From Polynucleobacter sp. MWH-UH19D (GTDB lineage: Bacteria > Pseudomonadota > Gammaproteobacteria > Burkholderiales > Burkholderiaceae): 64,000 nt of DNA. The first letter of the stretch is position 1, and every line of letters begins with the position of its first letter. Made by a program: the position numbers and the translations under genes. Below the pieces are notes generated by a model that worked only from the letters and a program-made list of their open reading frames with translations, was not told where the DNA came from and did not search any database. Positions 46,503 through 53,571 of the stretch are shown here, in pieces. Where the stretch lies: assembly GCF_040409795.1 (NCBI RefSeq), contig NZ_CP099571.1, forward strand, positions 1,054,001 to 1,118,000. The letters are read 5' to 3'.

Positions 46503-46976
46503 TTACTTAACCGTTACTCTATAAGGCATCTTAGTAAGTGCGCAACTCTCTTCACTTACATGCGTACCATTACCAATAGTGGCACCTAGGATACCGCCTT
46601 GGATTTTTTCGACTTTTCGAAGCTTACCGGTAATCGGATCTAGAGTAATTTGTGTGGTTACTGATCCAGCTGGATAATCTACGTCCATTACTTTTTCTGG
46701 ATCGAAATTTGCTTCGATCAAAATTAGAATATTAGGACGCGCCAAGGTGACGCTCTTCACCATTTGCCTACCATAAGCATCAGACTGATCTAAATCGCGA
46801 TCATCCAGATATACCTTGGCTTTTTGACTTCCTGATGCCAAGGTAATTTTCATATCGTACTCTTCTGTGTAGCCCTTTTCTGAGCGCGTGCAACTAAACT
46901 CCAAAACATCAATTGACCACGCTGAAGTAGCAAATAAAAACAGGCAAAAATAAGCTAGGGTTTTTGAAAAATTCAT
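46503..46976 (-). CDS. Secreted protein of unknown function
   Basis: About 157 residues from the ATG at 46976. A longer frame from 47033 would enter tRNA-Leu and is rejected. The signal peptide spans about residues 1-20 (SAWSID). The mature part (about 137 residues) has three Cys and mostly beta character: FSCTRSEKGYTEEYDMKI, VYLDDRDLDQSD, ESCALTKMPYRVTVK. I do not recognise a family. The gene begins 28 bases after the tRNA-Leu CCA end on the same strand with no strong terminator between, so it may be read from the tRNA promoter. Confidence 0.7.
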   Translation of the reverse strand: MNFSKTLAYFCLFLFATSAWSIDVLEFSCTRSEKGYTEEYDMKITLASGSQKAKVYLDDRDLDQSDAYGRQMVKSVTLARPNILILIEANFDPEKVMDVDYPAGSVTTQITLDPITGKLRKVEKIQGGILGATIGNGTHVSEESCALTKMPYRVTVK

Positions 46977-47003
46977 AAAAATGAATATTGAAGAATATAG
47001 AGA

Positions 47004-47091
47004 TGGTGCCCGGGGCCGGAATCGAACCGGCACGACTGTTTAGGTCGCAGGATTTTAAATCCTGTGTGTCTACCGATTTCACCACCCGGGC
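47004..47091 (-). tRNA. tRNA-Leu (anticodon TAA)
   Basis: A class II tRNA on the minus strand: acceptor GCCCGGG/CCCGGGC, A73 and encoded CCA. The anticodon stem CAGGA/TCCTG encloses TTTAAAA, giving anticodon TAA. The D arm holds TGGTGAAATCGGTAGACA and the T arm GGTTCGATTCC. It reads UUA and UUG. Confidence 0.97.
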
Positions 47092-47226
47092 TCGCACTAG
47101 CAATTACTGCCGCGCTATGTAAATCAAGACAGCCCAAATTTTAGCATGCACGCCAAAAATAGCCTTCAGTTCTCACCGCCGCTACAGATCTATAAGCATG
47201 CTGGGCAAAAACATTAAAATGGGGAC

Positions 47227-49686
47227 ATGAAATCTCAGGGAAAGAAGTCGGGCATTAACAACCTATTGCGGCCCCTTCGTTGGGTTGCTGGTATTGCTTT
47301 ATTGCTGACGTTAACCTTCGTTGCTACTTATCTGTATTCTGCCCAATCCAGTCCTTCTGGCAAAAGAACGATTAAGAGCCTAGGGGATACCGTTGTTATC
47401 TCTTTCGATGAAACTGGGATTCCTCATATCAAAGCCAAAAGTCAAACCGATGCCTTATTTGCCTTAGGCTACATTCACGCTACTGAACGCTCTTGGCAAC
47501 TGGAAATGAATCGTCGGATAGCTAGCGGGCGACTTTCTGAAATCCTCGGCCCAGATACTGTCAACATAGATCGTTTCATTAGAACCTTGGGTATTAAACG
47601 AGCCGCAGAAAAACAATTTGATAAGTACCCAGTAGCTGCGAAAAGATTACTCCAAGCATATGCTGATGGCATTAATTCTGGTAACGCAAGCTTAGGATGG
47701 GCGCTTCCAGTGGAGTATTTTTTATCAGGCTCTAAACCAGGGCACTGGTCACCCACGGACAGCGTTGCCTGGATGTTAATGATGGCATATGACCTAGGCG
47801 GAAACTGGCAAAAAGAATTGCAACGGCTTGAATTATCTCAGTACCTAACCACAAAACAAGTTTGGGAAGTTTTATTGCCCTCCTCAAAAGGAGGCCCTGT
47901 AAGCAATCTCGACTTTGCCAAGATGTATCACGATCTGAACGTATTTAATACAAGCCCGAAAAGCGAGAATCCCAAGTCCAAAAAACTACCCTCTACTGAA
48001 CTTGGGTTAAACGATCTTCCTGGGGGCAAGGATGGGATCGGTTCAAACAATTGGGTTTTAAGCGGCAAGCTCACCGAGAGTGGAAAGCCGTTATTGGCTA
48101 ATGATCCCCATCTAGGATTATCAGCCCCAGCAATTTGGTATTTCGCTCATCTAGATGCACCAGGCCTCAATGTGATTGGCGGTACGCTTCCCGGTATTCC
48201 GGCAGTTGTTTTAGGTCGATCTGAGAAGTTTGCCTGGAGCTTTACCAATACCAACCCAGATGTTCAAGATACCTATCTAGAGCAATTGGATCCCAGTAAC
48301 CCTAGTATGTATCGTGGTCCTCATGGCATGCTGCCGTTTATAGTGCACCAAGAAATAATCGACATCAAAGGGTCCACACCAATTACTTTCATTGTCAAAG
48401 AAACCCGACATGGCCCAGTAATTTCAGATTCCTATGCACGCGTTAAACGGGCCATCGATACCAATCGATATGCACTAGCCTTGCGCTGGACTGCTTTAGA
48501 TCCCGAAAACCAATCCGTAGTAGGCTTACTGGAAATGAATCGCGCTAAAGATCTTGATTCATTTAAAGCAGCGATACATAAAAATTATGCGCCAATGCAA
48601 AATGTTGTTATGGCTGATACCGATGGCAATATCGCTTATCAGGCCGCTGGTGTTGCGCCGAAAAGAACACTTCATCAAGGTCTATATGGAATAGCGCCTG
48701 CGCCAGGTTGGGACCCACAATACGATTGGAATGGCTACCTGCCATTTGACCAACTGCCCAATAGTAGCAATCCAGAACAGGGTTGGATTGCTACTGCAAA
48801 TCAAGCAGTAACTGCTCTCAATAACCCAAACCCCCTTACCGCCGACTGGGATGTACCTACTCGGTATGACCGCATTGTTCAATTAATTAATGCGAAAAGC
48901 ACCTTTGACTTGCAATACATGAAAACTATGCAAGGCGATACCCTGTCACTCGGGGCCACTCCACTCCTTGAATTATTTAAATCCTCTAAAACAACTCATC
49001 CCTTGGGAGCAAAGACGCTTGATCTCATCCAAAAATTTGATGGCAATATGAGTGCCGATAGTCCAGGCGCATTAATTTTTAACGCCTGGGCAGATCATCT
49101 GACACGCAACGTGTTCTCACGCTTAAGTTATTTATTTTTTGATGACTATGGGGCTCGTAACTTTCGCTATCCATTAATTGCGATTTTACAAAATCCGAAT
49201 AATCCATGGTGCGATCTTCCAAAAACACCCGCTATTGAAACATGCGCTGAATCATCCAATATTGCGCTTGATCGTGCTCTTGAATACTTAAGCGATCAAT
49301 ATGGAAAAGATCTGGCGTCATGGGCATGGGGCAAGGCTCATATCGCCATTTCTGAACATCGTCCGCTCAGCAAAATTCCTGTTCTTGGGAAACTCTTTAA
49401 CATCACCACCCCTTTCCCCGGAGATAGCTTTTCAATCAATGTAGGACGACTTGAGCTAAATAACTCTAGTAATCCTTATGAAACCCTACAAGGCCCTAGC
49501 CTACGTGCTATCTATGACTTATCAGATCTTGAGAAATCTCTGTTTGTTTATCAAACTGGACAATCTGGGTGGATTCAGAGCAAAAGTTATCGCAACTTGA
49601 ACTCGCTTTGGGCTAAAAATGAGTACCTCCCATTACAAATGAAGCCCGAGAAAACGACTCGAACTTTAGAGCTAAGCAATAAATAA
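47227..49686 (+). CDS. Penicillin acylase family protein (Ntn hydrolase)
   Basis: An 819-residue protein. After an N-terminal hydrophobic segment (about residues 18-38), an alpha-chain-like region (about 45-250) leads to Ser273 in GIGSNNWVLSG, the autocatalytic cleavage site and nucleophile of the family. The beta-chain region follows with NDPHLGL and RHGPVIS. It is probably periplasmic or membrane-anchored. Members cleave penicillin, acyl-homoserine lactones or other N-acyl compounds, and the substrate here is open. No beta-lactam genes are close. Confidence 0.92.
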   Translation: MKSQGKKSGINNLLRPLRWVAGIALLLTLTFVATYLYSAQSSPSGKRTIKSLGDTVVISFDETGIPHIKAKSQTDALFALGYIHATERSWQLEMNRRIASGRLSEILGPDTVNIDRFIRTLGIKRAAEKQFDKYPVAAKRLLQAYADGINSGNASLGWALPVEYFLSGSKPGHWSPTDSVAWMLMMAYDLGGNWQKELQRLELSQYLTTKQVWEVLLPSSKGGPVSNLDFAKMYHDLNVFNTSPKSENPKSKKLPSTELGLNDLPGGKDGIGSNNWVLSGKLTESGKPLLANDPHLGLSAPAIWYFAHLDAPGLNVIGGTLPGIPAVVLGRSEKFAWSFTNTNPDVQDTYLEQLDPSNPSMYRGPHGMLPFIVHQEIIDIKGSTPITFIVKETRHGPVISDSYARVKRAIDTNRYALALRWTALDPENQSVVGLLEMNRAKDLDSFKAAIHKNYAPMQNVVMADTDGNIAYQAAGVAPKRTLHQGLYGIAPAPGWDPQYDWNGYLPFDQLPNSSNPEQGWIATANQAVTALNNPNPLTADWDVPTRYDRIVQLINAKSTFDLQYMKTMQGDTLSLGATPLLELFKSSKTTHPLGAKTLDLIQKFDGNMSADSPGALIFNAWADHLTRNVFSRLSYLFFDDYGARNFRYPLIAILQNPNNPWCDLPKTPAIETCAESSNIALDRALEYLSDQYGKDLASWAWGKAHIAISEHRPLSKIPVLGKLFNITTPFPGDSFSINVGRLELNNSSNPYETLQGPSLRAIYDLSDLEKSLFVYQTGQSGWIQSKSYRNLNSLWAKNEYLPLQMKPEKTTRTLELSNK

Positions 49687-49773
49687 GGCCTCGTCACAAG
49701 AAGCAGTTGTAGCCGTCTAAAATAATCCTAACGCGTTACCATTCATACACAGTTCATATTTAAAGATAAGATC

Positions 49774-50184
49774 ATGAAAAAAATTCTTCTTACTTCGCTT
49801 ACCGCATCAATACTATTTTCCACCTGTGGAATTGCCAATGCAGCTTGGAAAGAGCTTGGCTCTAATGCAGTCATGACGGTTTATGTTGATCTGGATACAG
49901 TGCAGACTCAAGGCGAAAAAGCGCAAATCATTTCAATGCTCGATTTTAAGAAACCGGGAACCAATCCTACAAATAAGGAGGCGGTGAGCTCTATCATCGG
50001 TTTAAATGAGTATGACTGCCCTTCCGTAAGCTATCGCCCGATTGCTTATAAAGAATTTTCTGGCAATAAAGGCTCTGGCAAGGTGGTATCAGAAGCCAAT
50101 ACCCCTGACAGCAAGTATGAGCCTGTAGTCAGCGAAAGTTGGACGGCTGGCGTATTTAATTCTGTCTGCAAAGCAGTCAAGTAA
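49774..50184 (+). CDS. Surface-adhesin E-like secreted protein
   Basis: A 136-residue protein with a signal peptide ending near residue 23 (IANAAW). The mature part reads AWKELGSNAVMTVYVDLDTV and IISMLDFKK, with a late Cys pair (DCPSVSYRPI, SVCKAVK). This matches the Surface-adhesin E / adhesin protein E pattern common in Burkholderiales. Members of this fold are small periplasmic or surface proteins; adhesion is shown only for Haemophilus protein E, so function here is uncertain. A second small gene follows 15 bases downstream. Confidence 0.82.
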   Translation: MKKILLTSLTASILFSTCGIANAAWKELGSNAVMTVYVDLDTVQTQGEKAQIISMLDFKKPGTNPTNKEAVSSIIGLNEYDCPSVSYRPIAYKEFSGNKGSGKVVSEANTPDSKYEPVVSESWTAGVFNSVCKAVK

Positions 50185-50199
50185 ATTTAACCTAAAACT

Positions 50200-50559
50200 A
50201 TGCGGGCGTATTGGGCTGTCTCGCTTGCACTAATTAGTAGCTTTTGCCTCCATGGTTGTGCCGCACCTATTGCCGCAATTAGCGCCAGCGGTACAGCCGC
50301 CGCAAGCTCAGCGGGCACCAGTGCTGTAGCCGTTGCAGCAGCGAACCCTGTTACCACTACCAGCATGGCTTCTACAGTTGCTACTGGAAAATCGCCTTTA
50401 GAGCATGCAGTGTCTGCCGCCACCAAAAAAGAGTGTAGCTTTACCAATATCGTTACCCCTAAACCCATCTGTGAAGACGTTGTCATGCCCAAAATCATCG
50501 ACAAAAGCACTCCACTTGCTGGTCCAACTGATCCTCCTAAAGACACTATCAAGCAGTGA
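50200..50559 (+). CDS. Small Ala-rich lipoprotein, unknown function
   Basis: A 119-residue protein. The lipobox is L-H-G-C with Cys20, after a short hydrophobic core. The mature part begins with an Ala/Ser/Thr-rich low-complexity stretch (about residues 25-62), then a Cys pair (KKECSFTN, KPICEDV) and a Pro/Lys tail. It is 15 bases after the adhesin-E-like gene. A long frame on the opposite strand (50187-50552) is a shadow of the repetitive coding. No family is recognised. Confidence 0.72.
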   Translation: MRAYWAVSLALISSFCLHGCAAPIAAISASGTAAASSAGTSAVAVAAANPVTTTSMASTVATGKSPLEHAVSAATKKECSFTNIVTPKPICEDVVMPKIIDKSTPLAGPTDPPKDTIKQ

Positions 50560-50633
50560 ATATTCTGAAATGGGCAATCTGCGGGCAGTAGAGGCTAAAA
50601 TCAGGGTTTACCAGCACAATTGAAGCACTAAAG

Positions 50634-51488
50634 ATGACTACTGAAAACTATTACCTCACACTAACCTGCCCAAACAAGCCCGGGATTGTGGCTGCTGTAT
50701 CAACTTATATTTTTCAAGCAGGCGGGGATATTGAAGAAGCGCAACAGTTTGATGATAAGGCGTCAAAACGCTTTTTTATGCGTGTCAGCTTTAGCTGCCC
50801 AACTGATGGCAATACTCTGCGATCTGGGTTTCTTGAAATTGCAAAACGTTTTGAGCTCACATGGAATCTACGTGCTGTAAAAGATCTCAAGCGTGTGCTC
50901 ATCATGGCCTCGAAATTAGATCACTGCTTAGTGGATCTTCTCTACCGCTGGCGGATTGGCGAATTGCCTATGATTATCTGCGGAATTGTTTCTAATCACC
51001 CGCGTGATGTTTATGCCAGCATTGATTTCGCTGACATTCCTTTCTACCACTTACCCGTGACACCAGACACCAAACCAGCACAAGAAGCAAAGCTATTGGA
51101 TATCATTGCAGATTCCAAAGTTGATATGGTCATTTTGGCTCGCTACATGCAGATTCTCTCTGATGATTTATCAACAAAGTTATCAGGACGTTGTATCAAC
51201 GTTCATCACTCTTTCTTGCCAAGCTTTAAAGGGGCTAAACCTTACCATCAAGCACATGCACGAGGAATTAAACTCATTGGCGCGACTGCACACTTTGTTA
51301 CAAGCGACCTAGATGAAGGCCCAATCATTGAACAAGATGTTACACGTGTCACGCATGGTGACACCCCAGATGATCTCGTGCGTAAAGGTCGCGATTTAGA
51401 GCGAACAGTTCTCTCACGTGCCCTACGCTATTACCTGCATGATCGCGTCTTGATTAACGGCGCCACTTCAGTCGTTTTCTCAGATTAG
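50634..51488 (+). CDS. purU: Formyltetrahydrofolate deformylase
   Basis: A 284-residue enzyme that splits 10-formyltetrahydrofolate into formate and THF. An N-terminal ACT domain (about residues 5-80; LTCPNKPGIVAAVSTYIFQ) is followed by the formyl-transferase fold (about 88-284) with LPVTPDTKPAQE, the active HHSFLPSFKGAKPYHQA (about 195-211) and a downstream GATAHFVTSDLDEGPIIEQ with the expected Asp. The formate made can feed the formate dehydrogenase encoded elsewhere in this window. It converges on soxA. Confidence 0.96.
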   Translation: MTTENYYLTLTCPNKPGIVAAVSTYIFQAGGDIEEAQQFDDKASKRFFMRVSFSCPTDGNTLRSGFLEIAKRFELTWNLRAVKDLKRVLIMASKLDHCLVDLLYRWRIGELPMIICGIVSNHPRDVYASIDFADIPFYHLPVTPDTKPAQEAKLLDIIADSKVDMVILARYMQILSDDLSTKLSGRCINVHHSFLPSFKGAKPYHQAHARGIKLIGATAHFVTSDLDEGPIIEQDVTRVTHGDTPDDLVRKGRDLERTVLSRALRYYLHDRVLINGATSVVFSD

Positions 51489-51497
51489 AAATATTTA

Positions 51498-52277
51498 TCA
51501 GGGCCTCACCCCTGGGGACTCCAGGGGCAACCCACGTGCTCGTCGTGCAAGAAACAATTCAAGTTGAGCCATCTCGGGTGAGCCATAGTCAAATTGTTGA
51601 GCTCTTACGCCACTCATACAATTGCGCAAACGGCGCTGTAAAGAGCCTAAGGTTTGCCACTCTATGCGGTAAATTGGATAAGCATTGGGATGCCCTTGCG
51701 GAATCACCGCACCACCCAATTTAAGCCCAGCACGCTCTTCATGGCATTGCGCACAAGATAAATTGAGCTGACCCATTCTTTCATAGAAAGTTTGCCGACC
51801 TTTTTCCATGGCGGCCTTATTTTCAGAAGTTTCACGAACAGCAAGCGGCAAGCCTTTTGATTGATATGAGACCAATGCAGTTAGCGCAAGAAGATCTTTA
51901 CTCTCATAGGCCAAGGGGGTTGTAGCCTGGGCCTGTATTCTGCATTGATTAATTTGCGACTCAAGAGTTTGCAATTTACCTCTAATCATTTTTGGGAATG
52001 TAGTTGCTACTCCGCGCATCGACTTTTTAGCATCAGCATGGCAGCTAGCACATGATTTTCCATTTTTCTCAGATGGCTTATTCCATAACGCATCACCATC
52101 GCTAATCCAAAACATAGCTGGATTAAGACTTGCATCGTCTTGCATTGCTTTATTCTCAGCCGACATCAACTCATAGCTCGACTGGAGCTTAGGCTTATTG
52201 TCGGTTGCCCCGCTTGCTACAGCTACGCTCAATAACAATTGACTCAAGTAGAAGAACCATTTTATTGAGAAGCTCAT
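51498..52277 (-). CDS. soxA: Sulfur-oxidation c-type cytochrome SoxA (diheme)
   Basis: A 259-residue periplasmic protein with a signal peptide to about residue 22. Two heme sites are present: CASCH (76-80) and CAQCH (175-179). The active-site Cys220 is in RRLRNCMSGVRAQ, as in known SoxA. With SoxX it links thiosulfate to the SoxY Cys and passes two electrons on. The soxZ stop overlaps its start (ATGA at 52274-52277). It is the last gene of the run. Diheme forms such as this are known in Rhodovulum and Paracoccus. Confidence 0.95.
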   Translation of the reverse strand: MSFSIKWFFYLSQLLLSVAVASGATDNKPKLQSSYELMSAENKAMQDDASLNPAMFWISDGDALWNKPSEKNGKSCASCHADAKKSMRGVATTFPKMIRGKLQTLESQINQCRIQAQATTPLAYESKDLLALTALVSYQSKGLPLAVRETSENKAAMEKGRQTFYERMGQLNLSCAQCHEERAGLKLGGAVIPQGHPNAYPIYRIEWQTLGSLQRRLRNCMSGVRAQQFDYGSPEMAQLELFLARRARGLPLESPGVRP

Positions 52278-52603
52278 GAAACTGTAATCTGCGCGTGATT
52301 AATTGCTTCATACCCATTATCACCAAGCCATTTAAATTCTAAGTTGCCCGACTCTAGAGCAATGGTAGTGAAAATAATCAATGGGTTTGCGCCAGTACCC
52401 GGATAAAAATCAGCTTTAAATACTTCGACATTGTTATAGGTGCAGATGAATTCACGAATAATGTCGCGAGGAATTAATTTGCCACCTTCGGTATACCGAA
52501 AGCCAGACTCCATATCGTGCTGCGCAATTGCACGAATCTCAATAATCGAGCCCTGCTTTGCAGTTGCAGGCATCGTAATAGAAGTTCTTGATGTTTTGCT
52601 CAT
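52274..52603 (-). CDS. soxZ: Thiosulfate oxidation carrier SoxZ
   Basis: A 109-residue immunoglobulin-like protein without signal peptide, as expected for a subunit co-exported with Tat-targeted SoxY. The family pattern is ITMPATAKQGSIIEIRAIAQHDMESG near the start (given in part), IPRDIIREFICTYN, and the Cys-free end FKWLGDNGYE. The extra Cys in EFICTYN is usual. It binds SoxY to form the carrier of sulfur intermediates. Its start is 10 bases after the soxY stop. Confidence 0.95.
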   Translation of the reverse strand: MSKTSRTSITMPATAKQGSIIEIRAIAQHDMESGFRYTEGGKLIPRDIIREFICTYNNVEVFKADFYPGTGANPLIIFTTIALESGNLEFKWLGDNGYEAINHAQITVS

Positions 52604-52613
52604 ACTTTTAGCC

Positions 52614-53084
52614 TCACACTAGCTCCGTGCAAGCTGAGAGCGTTACTAAAGTCTCAGCAGAACCTTGATAGAATTTTCCGTCGCTCATTTGTGCAATCGC
52701 CCATACTATTTGACTATCGGCTAAACGTACTCGGGTCGTAATATTGGCAGTACCAGATCGTGGCGTCAAATAGACTGTGAAAATATTTGGCAATGGATTA
52801 CCCTCTGCAATCACATGAATGGATTTAACGTAATCATTTACAGTCATTGGGCTATCAACGCTTAGCTTGAGCACCACAAGATTTCCGTTTTCCACAAGCG
52901 GTGGAATAACCAACTTCACCTTGCCGTCAATTACAGGTTTGCCGCCAGTGATTTCCTGGATTACTTTCATTGCATCCTCTTTTTTAGCAAATGCAGTTAG
53001 AGGACTAAACCAAGCGCCTAAGGTTAACAGGCCAATATTCTGAATTTTCTTTAACCACTGGCGTCGACTTGCATGCATTTTCAT
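52614..53084 (-). CDS. soxY: Thiosulfate oxidation carrier SoxY with non-canonical tail
   Basis: A 156-residue Tat substrate: SRRQWLKK near residue 6, hydrophobic core to about 32. The body has the SoxY pattern (IKLVIPPLVENG-like, VKSIHVIAEGNPLPNI, LADSQIVWAIAQMSDG). The C-terminus reads TLSACTELV; a single Cys152 is present, but the usual final GGCGG swinging arm is replaced. No alternative frame after the stop supplies it. SoxY carries sulfur bound to this Cys between Sox enzymes. It lies between soxX and soxZ. Confidence 0.92.
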   Translation of the reverse strand: MKMHASRRQWLKKIQNIGLLTLGAWFSPLTAFAKKEDAMKVIQEITGGKPVIDGKVKLVIPPLVENGNLVVLKLSVDSPMTVNDYVKSIHVIAEGNPLPNIFTVYLTPRSGTANITTRVRLADSQIVWAIAQMSDGKFYQGSAETLVTLSACTELV

Positions 53085-53107
53085 AATAAATATGATGACT
53101 TAATTTA

Positions 53108-53548
53108 CTAGTTAGTATTTTTTATAGTTAATAAGAACGCAACGACATCCTCAATCTCTTGAGCGTTCAAAAGTGTTTGCCCGACATACCTACTTGCGAC
53201 ACGATTTAAATGATCTGTTCGGTAATAAGACGGCATGATGGTGCTAGGATTGAAATAACTTGGATTAACGATTCTGGCACGCAACTGCGGAGCGGTCAAA
53301 GAAGCAACACCACTACCGAGATCGGGAGCTAAATTACCCTGAAAACGCTCTTCAGGAAAAGGTCCGCTGTGACAAAGAATGCATAAGCCTGTTTGACGAC
53401 TCAGAACAATCGCACGACCATGTTTTGGATCACCTTGCAAAGCAGTGAGTGGCTTTTCAATTTGTCCAGAGACTATCTCTTGCGCCCATACTCTTGAGCA
53501 AACGAGGGTGGCTAGCAATATGATCGCTAGCGCACACCTCTTAATCAT
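53108..53548 (-). CDS. soxX: Sulfur-oxidation c-type cytochrome SoxX
   Basis: A 146-residue monoheme cytochrome with a signal peptide ending near residue 23 (VWAQE). The heme site is CILCH (56-60), and a Met ligand candidate lies in STIMPSYY (near 105). It pairs with SoxA; together they join sulfur substrates to SoxY and hand electrons to cytochrome c. It begins 23 bases after the stop of the molybdenum hydroxylase gene, on the same strand, and is the first sox gene of the run. Confidence 0.93.
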   Translation of the reverse strand: MIKRCALAIILLATLVCSRVWAQEIVSGQIEKPLTALQGDPKHGRAIVLSRQTGLCILCHSGPFPEERFQGNLAPDLGSGVASLTAPQLRARIVNPSYFNPSTIMPSYYRTDHLNRVASRYVGQTLLNAQEIEDVVAFLLTIKNTN

Positions 53549-53571
53549 GAGTTTGCAACAATTCCCTGAAA

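Noticed and set aside
46977..47033. An upstream extension of the secreted protein gene into tRNA-Leu
   Set aside because: The added residues come from the tRNA; the signal peptide starts at the ATG at 46976.
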